A program made the position numbers and the translations under genes. The notes beneath the pieces are model-generated. The model ran no database searches and was not told the DNA's origin. It worked only from the letters and a program-made list of their open reading frames with translations. This document shows, piece after piece, positions 16,434 to 23,130 of a DNA stretch of 33,896 nucleotides (position 1 is the stretch's first letter; every line of letters begins with the position of its first letter). This stretch comes from Asaia bogorensis. Lineage in GTDB: Bacteria > Pseudomonadota > Alphaproteobacteria > Acetobacterales > Acetobacteraceae. The stretch spans positions 1 through 33,896 of the forward strand of contig CAMCDA010000026.1 of NCBI GenBank assembly GCA_945873195.1. The letters run 5' to 3'.

Positions 16434-16880
16434 ATGAGTGCCCCGCTTTCCCCCCTCCAGCAGCGCGCGCTGCGGCGCCTGGCCGGCATGATGATCCCGC
16501 CGAGCTTGAAGTATGACGTGCCGGGCGCGGATGATGAGACGATCATGGCGGATATCCTGGCCAGCGTCGGCCAGGACCACGAACATGTCGTGTTCGTCCT
16601 GGCTGACCTGGACAGACGGGCCGGCGGCGTGTTCGCCGACCTCGAACCCGCCGAGGCGCGAGTTGTCGCCGAACGCATGCGCACCGCGAGCGGGCAGGCT
16701 CTGCGCTTCGTCACGCAGTTGATCCTGGCATGCTATTACCGCGACGACCGGGTGATGCGGTCGCTGAACATGGAAACCCGCCCGCCGTTCCCGAAGGGGT
16801 TTACGGTGGAGCAGGGGGATTGGTCTCTGCTTGATCCCGTGCGGTCGCGCCCGAAACTGTATCGGGATGCGCCTCCCTGA
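16434..16880 (+). CDS. Small partner subunit of GMC dehydrogenase (gluconate 2-dehydrogenase subunit 3-like)
   Basis: This 148-residue protein begins LSPLQQRALRRLAGMMIPPS, like the N-terminal segment of gluconate 2-dehydrogenase subunit 3 proteins, which usually sit beside a GMC large subunit. It is helical and charged. The Tat signal often found in this family is absent, so its location is unclear. The C-terminus (GDWSLLDPVRSRPKLYRD) is strongly patterned and probably conserved. The ATG at 16434 follows the GMC stop by 21 bases. It converges on the VOC gene with an eight-base gap. The family match is from pattern and context. Confidence 0.72.
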   Translation: MSAPLSPLQQRALRRLAGMMIPPSLKYDVPGADDETIMADILASVGQDHEHVVFVLADLDRRAGGVFADLEPAEARVVAERMRTASGQALRFVTQLILACYYRDDRVMRSLNMETRPPFPKGFTVEQGDWSLLDPVRSRPKLYRDAPP

Positions 16881-16888
16881 GGGGCCGC

Positions 16889-17749
16889 CTAGGCCACGAA
16901 CTCCACCGCCGCGCCGAACGCCGCCGCCGCTGGCACGACGATCCGGTGGGCTTCCCGCCGGACCCCGGCGATCCGGCCCGACGCCAGTGCCGCCGCGGCC
17001 ATGTCGAGGGATCGGGTCCGGAACGACAGCCCCGCCATCATGTCCGCCCGCCCGTCGGCCGCCGGGGCCGCGTCGCCGAACCGGTTGGACAACTCCTCGG
17101 GCGTCACGACATCGAACGTCGACAAGCCGACCATCAGCGAACAGCCGCCGGGGATCGCCCGCACCGCGCCCGGGCCGAACATCCGCCCGAACAGAGCGCC
17201 CCATTCGGCCGGGTCCCGCGCCATGATCACCGCCCGCGCCACGGCAACGACGCCGTTCGCGTGGTGGCGCCATTCATCGCGCCAGACTAGGTCGCGCGTC
17301 AGGTGATGGCAGAAATACAGCCGCCCATCAGGGATGGTTCCCTCGGGCAGGCGCACGGTGCGGAACGTGGCGTCGCGCGGACCGCCGGCGATCTCCACCG
17401 GGCGGGTGAATTCGCGCGGCGGCAGCGCCGGCACCCCGGCGGCGACCATTGCCGCATAGACGCCGGCGGACTCGTCGGTGCCGAACACGAGGCCATTCAG
17501 CCCCTCGGGGCTGCCCAGGATTTCCGGCCGCCTGGTGTCGCCGGGCGGCGCCGCGATCAGTTCCAGATAGTCGGTGCCGAAGATCGCCAGATGGTTCATC
17601 GACCCCAGCGAGTGATACCCGCGCGGCGTCAGGGTGAAGCCGAGGCGGCGATAGGTGTCCTCCCCCGCGTCGATCCGGTCACGCACATTGATCACGACGT
17701 GATCGAGAGTGGGCAAAGGGGGGGTCGGCAAGGGGGGAATATGAGTCAT
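16889..17749 (-). CDS. VOC family (glyoxalase-like) protein
   Basis: This 286-residue protein begins with LDHVVINVRD, followed by YRRLGFTLTPRGYHSLGSMNHLAIFGTDYLELI, the pattern of a vicinal-oxygen-chelate beta-alpha-beta-beta-beta unit with a His metal ligand. It resembles the glyoxalase-like domain group (PF13468 type) in length and two-lobe layout. The substrate is unknown. ATG at 17747-17749 is chosen because GGAGG lies six bases upstream and the fold begins soon after. About 50 bases further upstream is a minus-strand hairpin terminator, so transcription may be controlled by attenuation, or the gene has its own promoter between the two. Confidence 0.8.
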   Translation of the reverse strand: MTHIPPLPTPPLPTLDHVVINVRDRIDAGEDTYRRLGFTLTPRGYHSLGSMNHLAIFGTDYLELIAAPPGDTRRPEILGSPEGLNGLVFGTDESAGVYAAMVAAGVPALPPREFTRPVEIAGGPRDATFRTVRLPEGTIPDGRLYFCHHLTRDLVWRDEWRHHANGVVAVARAVIMARDPAEWGALFGRMFGPGAVRAIPGGCSLMVGLSTFDVVTPEELSNRFGDAAPAADGRADMMAGLSFRTRSLDMAAAALASGRIAGVRREAHRIVVPAAAAFGAAVEFVA

Positions 17750-17798
17750 GGTCGCCTCCGTTCCCCATATCGTTCCACGCTTCGGCGAGGGCGGAAAG

Positions 17799-17827
17799 AA
17801 AAATGGCGGTGCCGAGGTGGCACCGCC
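17799..17827 (-). terminator. Rho-independent terminator, minus strand
   Basis: On the minus strand GGCGGTGCC-ACCTC-GGCACCGCC (17827-17805), a perfect nine-bp stem, is followed by ATTTTTCTTT. It has no U-run in the plus direction. No annotated minus-strand gene lies upstream of it, which is why a small RNA or attenuator is suspected. Confidence 0.72.
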
Positions 17828-17893
17828 AAGTCTGGGGGGAAACGTCACACAGTAGCGATCGGAGGACCGCTGCCTGTGTCAGAGAGATTGGCA
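17800..17893 (-). ncRNA. Candidate small RNA or leader attenuator with C-rich loops
   Basis: Read on the minus strand, this stretch has the parts of a small RNA. A possible promoter has TTGTAA at 17925-17930 and TACGAT at 17900-17905, with a longish 19-base spacer. Next comes a hairpin at 17848-17878 (CACAG...AGCG, loop GUCCUCCGAU, CGCU...CUGUG). A single-stranded UUUCCCCCC follows, then the strong terminator at 17805-17827 with a U-run. Both the CCUCC loop and the C-run could pair with Shine-Dalgarno sequences, as in known alphaproteobacterial regulatory RNAs. No open frame explains the segment. The alternative is an attenuator for the VOC gene 50 bases on. Confidence 0.42.
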
Positions 17894-18024
17894 GACCCGA
17901 TCGTAAATCAAGCTTGCCCTCACATTACAATGCCGACATGCGGGAGGGCGCGGATTGGGGTTGCCGCTTGCCCGGACGGTGCCATGCTCCTACATCCCGT
18001 CGCGTTCGAGGAACGGAGCCGTCC

Positions 18025-18765
18025 GTGCTGACCGGAAAGACCGCTTTCGTCACCGCCGCCGCCCAGGGGATCGGACGCGCCACCGCGCTCGCCTTCGCCG
18101 CGGCGGGCGCGCGGGTGATCGCCACCGATATCAATGCCGAACGCCTGGCCGCGATCGCGTCGCCGTCGATCACGACAGCACGGCTGGATGTCCTGGACGC
18201 CGCCGCCGTCACCGAGGCCGCACGGGACGCCGGCCCGGTGGACATCCTGTTCAACTGCGCGGGCTTTGTGCACCAGGGCACGATCGAGGACGCGACCGAG
18301 GACGAATGGTCCTTCGGCTTCGACCTGAACTGCCGCTCCATGTTCCGCACCATGAAGGCTTTCCTGCCTGGGATGGTGGAACGCGGCGGCGGGGTGATCC
18401 TGAACATGGCCTCGGTGTCGTCGAACCTGAAGGGCGTGCCGAACCGGTTCATCTACTCGGCCACCAAGGCCGCGGTGATCGGCATGACGCGCTCGGTCGC
18501 GGCTGATTATGTGACCCGCGGTGTCCGCTGCAACGCGCTGTGCCCGGGCACGGTGCAGACGCCGAGCCTCGATGATCGCATTGCGGTGAATGCGGCTGCC
18601 GCGGGGTCGATGGATGCCGCGCGGGCTGCTTTCGTCGCGCGCCAGCCGATGGGGCGCCTGGGCACGCCAGAGGAAATCGCCGGTCTCGCGGTCTATCTGG
18701 CCAGCGACCAGGCCCAGTTCATCACCGGCCAGGCCGTCGTGATCGACGGCGGGCTGACACTTTAG
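18025..18765 (+). CDS. SDR family oxidoreductase, DHRS6 / 2-keto-3-deoxy-sugar-acid dehydrogenase type
   Basis: This 246-residue short-chain dehydrogenase has the cofactor motif TAAAQGIG (10-17), with alanine where most SDRs have glycine. That is a mark of the DHRS6/BDH2 group, which includes 2-keto-3-deoxy-L-fuconate and L-rhamnonate dehydrogenases. D37 region (IATDINAERL) favours NAD. NCAG and the catalytic ASVSS and YSATK are present. It starts with GTG at 18025 after GAGGAACGGAG. The FAH-family hydrolase begins 21 bases after its stop. Together they would oxidise a 2-keto-3-deoxy acid at C4 and cleave the product. 3-Hydroxybutyrate dehydrogenase activity is the main alternative. Confidence 0.87.
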   Translation: MLTGKTAFVTAAAQGIGRATALAFAAAGARVIATDINAERLAAIASPSITTARLDVLDAAAVTEAARDAGPVDILFNCAGFVHQGTIEDATEDEWSFGFDLNCRSMFRTMKAFLPGMVERGGGVILNMASVSSNLKGVPNRFIYSATKAAVIGMTRSVAADYVTRGVRCNALCPGTVQTPSLDDRIAVNAAAAGSMDAARAAFVARQPMGRLGTPEEIAGLAVYLASDQAQFITGQAVVIDGGLTL

Positions 18766-18786
18766 TTCCACAGGGGGAAACCGACG

Positions 18787-19632
18787 ATGAAACTGCTCCG
18801 CTACGGTCCCGCCGGCGCCGAACGCCCGGCCATGCTCGACGCCAACGGCGATATCCGCTGCCTTGCTGGCATCGTCCGTGACATCGACGGCTTCGCGCTG
18901 TCCGACGCCGCGCTGGATATGATCCGTGCCGTCGATCCCAACAGCCTGCCCAAGGTTGAAGGCAATCCCCGTATCGGCCCCTGCGTCGTGCGGCCGCTGA
19001 ACTATATCTGCATCGGCCTGAACTATGCCGATCACGCGGCCGAGGTGGGCATGCCTTTGCCCAAGGAACCGATCGTGTTCGTGAAGTCGCTGTCGGCTTT
19101 CTCCGGCCCGAACGACGATGTGCTGCGCCCGCGCGGCTCCACCAAGCTGGACTGGGAATGCGAGCTTGGCATCGTGATCGGCAAGAAGGCCCGCTACATC
19201 TCCGAGGCTGAATCGCTGGACCACGTCGCCGGCTACTGCGTCTGCAATGACGTCAGTGAGCGGGAGTTCCAGATCGAGCGCGGCGGCACCTGGGACAAGG
19301 GTAAGGGCTGCGACACGTTCGGCCCGACTGGCCCCTTGATGGTGACCAAGGACGAAATCGCCGACCCGCAGAACCTGGCGATGTGGACCGAGGTCAACGG
19401 CAAGAAGATGCAGAACGGCTCCACCAGGACCATGATCTTCGGGGTCGTGCAGGTGGTCAGCTACGTCAGCCAGTTCATCACGCTGTACCCGGGCGATGTG
19501 ATCGCGACGGGCACACCGCCGGGCGTGGGATCGGGCATGAAGCCGAAACCTGTCTACCTGAAGCCGGGCGACGTGATGCGCCTCGGCGTGGAAGGGCTCG
19601 GGATCCAGACGCAGCGGGTGGTGCAGGCGTAA
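18787..19632 (+). CDS. Fumarylacetoacetate hydrolase family protein, likely 2,4-diketo-3-deoxy-sugar-acid hydrolase
   Basis: This 281-residue protein has the FAH C-terminal fold. The divalent-metal ligands are E124 and E126 (DWECELGIVIG) and D155 (CNDVSERE), and the loop TGTPPGVGSGMKP is conserved. The paired SDR directly upstream matches the route in which 2-keto-3-deoxy-L-rhamnonate or L-fuconate is oxidised and then split by this hydrolase into pyruvate and lactate. FYINLNY-type (CIGLNYADHAAE) and DNDVS-like motifs also occur in ureidoglycolate lyase annotations, which is a common misnomer for this family. The ATG at 18787 follows AGGGGGAAA. The composite repeat begins right after the stop and may end transcription. 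Confidence 0.88.
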   Translation: MKLLRYGPAGAERPAMLDANGDIRCLAGIVRDIDGFALSDAALDMIRAVDPNSLPKVEGNPRIGPCVVRPLNYICIGLNYADHAAEVGMPLPKEPIVFVKSLSAFSGPNDDVLRPRGSTKLDWECELGIVIGKKARYISEAESLDHVAGYCVCNDVSEREFQIERGGTWDKGKGCDTFGPTGPLMVTKDEIADPQNLAMWTEVNGKKMQNGSTRTMIFGVVQVVSYVSQFITLYPGDVIATGTPPGVGSGMKPKPVYLKPGDVMRLGVEGLGIQTQRVVQA

Positions 19633-19633
19633 G

Positions 19634-19866
19634 GGAGCGGGGCTCCGCCCCGGACCCCGCCAGGGGCTTTGCCCCTGGACCCCACCAAAGGCCTTGGCCT
19701 TTGGAAACCATTGGTTGGGGGGAATGCGGGATGGGCCAACACGGACCCATCCAGGTCCGTATTGGCCCCTCCCGCATTCCCCCCGGTGAGCGGTTCCAAG
19801 GGCTGTGCCCTTGGTGGGGGCCCAGGGGGCAAAGCCCCCTGGTGGGGTTTGAGGTGAAACCCCATT
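19634..19866. repeat. Composite multi-hairpin repeat, copy 2
   Basis: It has the same ordered hairpins as 4206-4432. The central stem here pairs GGGGGGAATGCGGG (19717-19730) with CCCGCATTCCCCCC (19771-19784), then GGCCAACACGGACC (19734-19747) with 19754-19767 at one mismatch. The base sequence of the stem differs from copy 1, but both are self-complementary. It lies just after the FAH stop and just before the stop of the small minus-strand gene at 19870, so both could use it as a terminator. Confidence 0.8.
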
Positions 19867-19869
19867 CCC

Positions 19870-20058
19870 TTACCCCTGATACGGCACAGTCCCGAACCGC
19901 TTCCGGTGCAGTTCGACCAGTTCCGTGACGTCCGTGACCCCAGGCATTACGGCATCCGAGCCGCAGGTCGGGCAGAGCGGCGTGATACCGTCATCCACCC
20001 AATCGACGATCTCGTGTGCCAGGAACGTGTGAAGACAGGCAAAGCAACCGCACAGCAT
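19870..20058 (-). CDS. Small zinc-ribbon-like hypothetical protein
   Basis: This 62-residue frame has two cysteine pairs, C5/C8 (CFAC) and C29/C32 (CPTC), separated by HEIVDWVDDGITPL, then GSDAVMPG. The pattern of Cys pairs around EIVDWVDDG, with a following CPxCG, recurs in small cytoplasmic proteins that I know only as hypothetical. Zinc binding is likely. The end of the protein (LVELHRKRFG) is helical. The start at 20056-20058 lacks a strong ribosome site. The gene is divergent from the glycosyltransferase gene, with 32 bases between starts. Codon use looks coding, and the opposite strand offers nothing better. Confidence 0.6.
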   Translation of the reverse strand: MLCGCFACLHTFLAHEIVDWVDDGITPLCPTCGSDAVMPGVTDVTELVELHRKRFGTVPYQG

Positions 20059-20090
20059 CGGCCGAGAATCCCTTCGGGGCGGAGCGTCCC

Positions 20091-21755
20091 ATGATGGCTG
20101 ATCCCCAGCCTGTTTCGCAAACCCGCGCCGTGCTGGCCTTGATTGCCGTGACGGGTTTCGTGCGCCTGTTGTTTGCCGCGGCCACGGGTCTGGGGATGGA
20201 TGAGAGCTACATGGTCTCCTCCGGCCGGGTGCCGGGGTTGGGCTATTTCGACCATCCGCCGGCGTCCTGGTGGCTGTCCTCGGGCGCGGCGTGGTTGGCG
20301 GGGTCCGAGGCCGCGGTTGTGGTCCGCCTGCCGTTCATCGCGCTGTTTGCCGTTTCGACCTGGCTGATGTTCCGGCTCGGGAGCCTGGTCGCGGATGAGC
20401 GGGCCGGGTTCTGGGCGGCGGTGGCGCTGAATGTGTCGCCGGTGTTTGGGGTGACCTCCGGGACGTGGGTGCTGCCGGACGGGCCGCTGGTGTGTGCCTT
20501 GCTCGGGGCAGCGCTGTGTTTGGTGCGCGCGACCCGCCGAACGCCGGGGAATCATGGGTACAACGGGCCTGCCCAGGTTGGGCGCGCGCGCGGCCTGAAT
20601 ACCCCGCACGAGGAGGCCGCGCGCCGGGACGCTCGAAACGGGCTACACCGAGACGGTCCCCGCCAGGACCGATACGACCAAGACGAGCGTTGGGGGTGGT
20701 GGGCCGGCGCCGGCATCTGCGCGGGCTTGGCGTTGCTCTCGAAATACACCGCGATCCTGACAATCGGTGGGGCCTTCCTGTCCCTCGCCTGGGACAGCCT
20801 GTCGCGAAGAGGTGTGCTCAAGACCGATGGAGCCAGCCGCCCGTGGCTACTCCGCCCCGGCCCCTACGTCGCCGGTGTCCTGGCAATCCTCGTCTTCTCC
20901 CCCGTCATCTTTTGGAACGCCACCCACGACTGGGCGTCCTTCGCCTTCCAGGGAGAGCGCGCCTCCGGCCTGCGCTTCCGCCCGCTCGGCCCGCTCGAGG
21001 TCCTGGGCGGCGGCGCCCTGTTCGTACTGCCCTGGTTCTGGGTGGCAATGATGTGGGTATGGTGGAAAGCCCTCCGAGGCGGCCCGTCGTCCCATCGCCT
21101 GCTGGCCTGCCTCGCCGCGCCGCCGATCATCGGCTTCGCCTTGATCGCCGCCTGGTCGGGCCACCGCGTACTCTTCCACTGGGCGGCCCCTGGATATCTG
21201 ATGTTGTTCCCCTTGCTGGGCCAGGCCATCGCGGCACGCATCGGCGAACCCTGGGTGCGCCGGACCATGGCCGGCACGGTGGCGCTGGTCCTGCTGACGG
21301 TCACCGTCATCGGGGCCCAGACTCGCTGGGATGTCCTCGGCTCCGCTCTGGCCGCGGTCATGCGCAAGGATCCGACGGCCGAGGGCGTGGACTGGACCTC
21401 TCTCCGCGCCGACCTCACCGCCCGAGGCCTGCTGGCCCCCGGCACTCTGGTCGGCCTGCCCAACTGGCGCGATGGCGGCAAGATCGCGCGCGGCCTCGGC
21501 CCCGATATTCCCGTCGTGGTCCTGAACCGGGATGCGCGCCAGTTCGGCCTGGCGCACCCAACCGCCACCGCGATCGGCCAGGACATGCTGGTGCTGGTGG
21601 CCGAAAACCCGGAACAGACGGCCGCGATCCTCGCCCCTCTGTTCGCGCGGTGGGAGCGGCTGCCCGACTCCCCCGTGCTGCTGCAAGGCCGCGAACTGCG
21701 CCGGGTCGCCGTGTTCCGCGCCGAACGCCTGCTGCGCTGGCCGCCGGACGCCTGA
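20091..21755 (+). CDS. Glycosyltransferase family 39 (PMT_2-like) membrane protein
   Basis: This 554-residue integral membrane protein resembles the ArnT/PMT_2 group, which moves sugars from polyprenyl phosphate to lipids or proteins at the periplasmic face. LGMDESYM near residue 36 and GYFDHPPASWW near 47 are the first-loop acidic and DHPP motifs. About ten hydrophobic segments follow. A hydrophilic, Arg-rich loop (about 148-203) interrupts the membrane region and holds a DNA palindrome, so it may be a later insertion. The C-terminal 150 residues are soluble. ATG 20091 (or 20094) is used because the first membrane segment begins soon after; upstream codons cover the divergent gene. The sugar and acceptor are unknown. 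Confidence 0.85.
   Translation: MMADPQPVSQTRAVLALIAVTGFVRLLFAAATGLGMDESYMVSSGRVPGLGYFDHPPASWWLSSGAAWLAGSEAAVVVRLPFIALFAVSTWLMFRLGSLVADERAGFWAAVALNVSPVFGVTSGTWVLPDGPLVCALLGAALCLVRATRRTPGNHGYNGPAQVGRARGLNTPHEEAARRDARNGLHRDGPRQDRYDQDERWGWWAGAGICAGLALLSKYTAILTIGGAFLSLAWDSLSRRGVLKTDGASRPWLLRPGPYVAGVLAILVFSPVIFWNATHDWASFAFQGERASGLRFRPLGPLEVLGGGALFVLPWFWVAMMWVWWKALRGGPSSHRLLACLAAPPIIGFALIAAWSGHRVLFHWAAPGYLMLFPLLGQAIAARIGEPWVRRTMAGTVALVLLTVTVIGAQTRWDVLGSALAAVMRKDPTAEGVDWTSLRADLTARGLLAPGTLVGLPNWRDGGKIARGLGPDIPVVVLNRDARQFGLAHPTATAIGQDMLVLVAENPEQTAAILAPLFARWERLPDSPVLLQGRELRRVAVFRAERLLRWPPDA
20586..20624. repeat. Palindrome inside the glycosyltransferase gene
   Basis: GCGCGCGGCCT (20586-20596) pairs with AGGCCGCGCGC (20614-20624) over a 17-base loop. 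It encodes part of the odd hydrophilic loop. Nothing like it is needed for the membrane fold, so an in-frame insertion of a palindromic element is possible. Confidence 0.5.
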
Positions 21756-21790
21756 TCCCGACACGCCTGATCCCGACACGCCTGATCCCG
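21751..21790. repeat. 15-bp tandem repeat over the glycosyltransferase stop codon
   Basis: CCTGATCCCGACACG occurs at 21751-21765 and 21766-21780, with ten more bases of a third copy. The first copy contains the TGA stop at 21753-21755, so the stop codon is repeated in the same frame. Confidence 0.85.
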
Positions 21791-21795
21791 GGCGC

Positions 21796-21826
21796 TTGAC
21801 ACCCAGCGTCCGCGCCCCTTTGTACT
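21796..21826 (+). promoter_or_regulatory. Candidate sigma70 promoter for the amidohydrolase
   Basis: A perfect TTGACA at 21796-21801 is followed by TGTACT at 21821-21826 after 19 bases, or TTTGTA after 17. The ATG of the amidohydrolase is at 21855, so the leader would be short (about 22 bases). Only the -35 box is strong. Confidence 0.42.
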
Positions 21827-21854
21827 GACCGAAGACCACCCCAGGGACGGCGTC

Positions 21855-23000
21855 ATGGACAGCAGCCTGCATCAGACATTGACGGCCTGGCGCCGCCATC
21901 TCCACGCCCACCCCGAACTGACCCTGCACGAGAAGGAAACCGCCCGGTTCGTGCGGGAGAAACTCACCGAACTCGGCATCCCGTTCGAAGCCGGCATCGG
22001 CGGCCACGGCGTCGTCGCCACCTTGTCACGCGGACAATCCAATCGCTCGGTCGGGCTGCGGGCCGATATGGACGCCCTGCCGATTGCCGAGACGACCGGC
22101 CTGCCGCATGCGTCCACCAAGCCGGGCGTCATGCATGCCTGCGGCCATGACGGCCACACCACCTCCCTGCTCGGCGCCGCCGCCCTGCTGGCGCGCGACC
22201 CCTCCTGGACTGGCACCGTGCAATTGGTCTTCCAACCGGCTGAGGAAGGCGGCGGGGGTGCCCGCAAGATGATCGCCGACGGGCTGTTCGACCGTTTCCC
22301 GATGGAGCGCATCTTCGGCTACCACAACTGGCCAGGGCTGGAGGCCGGCACGGTCGCCGTGCATGACGGGCCGGTGATGGCCTCGGGCGGGCGGCTGATC
22401 TTCTCGATCAAGGGACACGGGGGCCACGCCGCTCTGCCGCATTTGACGCGCGACCCGATGATCGCGGCCGCCCATCTGCTGCTGGCCCTGCAGACGGTCG
22501 TGTCCCGCAATGTCGATCCGCTGGACTCGGCGGTGGTGACGATCGGTATCCTGCAGGCCGGCTCAGCCGCGAACCAGATCCCCGGGGAGGCGATCATGCG
22601 CGGCACCATGCGGACCCTACGGATGGCGGTGCGCGACCAGATGGAGGACGCGATCGCCCGCATCTGCGCCGGCGTCGCCCAGACCTTCGGCGTGCAGATC
22701 GAACCGGAATTCATCCGCGGCAACCCGGTCACCGCCAACAGCCCCGCCGAACGCGACATGGCGGCCGAGGCAGTGACCACCGCCGGCCTGCCGCTTCGCC
22801 GCGACATGGCCCCGGCGATGACCGGAGAGGACTTCGCCTGGTACCTCGGCGAGCGCCCCGGCGCCTTCGTCTGGATCGGCAATGGTCCGGGGGAGGGCGG
22901 GTGCGAACTGCATAACGCGAACTACGACTTCAACGACGCGATCCTGCCAGCGGCGTCCGGCTATCTGGCCGGGGTGGCGAAGCGGGCGCTGGGGGGATAG
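21855..23000 (+). CDS. M20 family amidohydrolase (hippurate hydrolase/aminoacylase type)
   Basis: This 381-residue M20D metallopeptidase-like enzyme hydrolyses N-acyl amino acids or similar amides. Metal ligands fit C96 and H98 (HACGHDGH), E130/E131 (QPAEEGGG), H157 (GYHNWPG) and a C-terminal H (ELHNANYDFND). E130 is the probable general base. The dimerisation lid domain lies at about 180-290, with GHGGHAALP. No signal peptide is present, so it is cytoplasmic. The ATG at 21855 is preceded by CCAGGGACGG. The regulator gene follows 130 bases later on the same strand, and they may be functionally linked. The substrate is not predictable beyond the family. Confidence 0.92.
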   Translation: MDSSLHQTLTAWRRHLHAHPELTLHEKETARFVREKLTELGIPFEAGIGGHGVVATLSRGQSNRSVGLRADMDALPIAETTGLPHASTKPGVMHACGHDGHTTSLLGAAALLARDPSWTGTVQLVFQPAEEGGGGARKMIADGLFDRFPMERIFGYHNWPGLEAGTVAVHDGPVMASGGRLIFSIKGHGGHAALPHLTRDPMIAAAHLLLALQTVVSRNVDPLDSAVVTIGILQAGSAANQIPGEAIMRGTMRTLRMAVRDQMEDAIARICAGVAQTFGVQIEPEFIRGNPVTANSPAERDMAAEAVTTAGLPLRRDMAPAMTGEDFAWYLGERPGAFVWIGNGPGEGGCELHNANYDFNDAILPAASGYLAGVAKRALGG

Positions 23001-23087
23001 CCCAAGGACTCCAAGCCCCTCCGATTTCACGCGCCAATCACCCCCCAATGACCCGCGTCATCATCCGGCGTGCTTTCCTGCACTCTC

Positions 23088-23112
23088 CCGAACGCCGATT
23101 CCCGCCGTTCGG
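23088..23112. promoter_or_regulatory. Candidate operator upstream of the XRE regulator
   Basis: CCGAACG (23088-23094) and CGTTCGG (23106-23112) are perfect inverted arms 11 bases apart, close before the ribosome site (AAGGGGGGGA, 23118-23127) of the regulator gene. The position suits self-repression. This is the only dyad of this size I noticed in the gap, and no clear promoter boxes accompany it. Confidence 0.28.
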
Positions 23113-23130
23113 CACCAAGGGGGGGATCCC

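Noticed and set aside
14397-17273. 958-residue minus-strand open frame opposite the GMC gene
   Set aside because: It mirrors the GMC gene, whose motifs are clear on the plus strand. The minus frame shows only Arg/Gly/His-rich shadow sequence typical of G+C-rich antisense frames.
17920-19224. 434-residue minus-strand frame over the SDR and FAH genes
   Set aside because: The plus-strand genes have complete catalytic motifs and ribosome sites; this frame has none.
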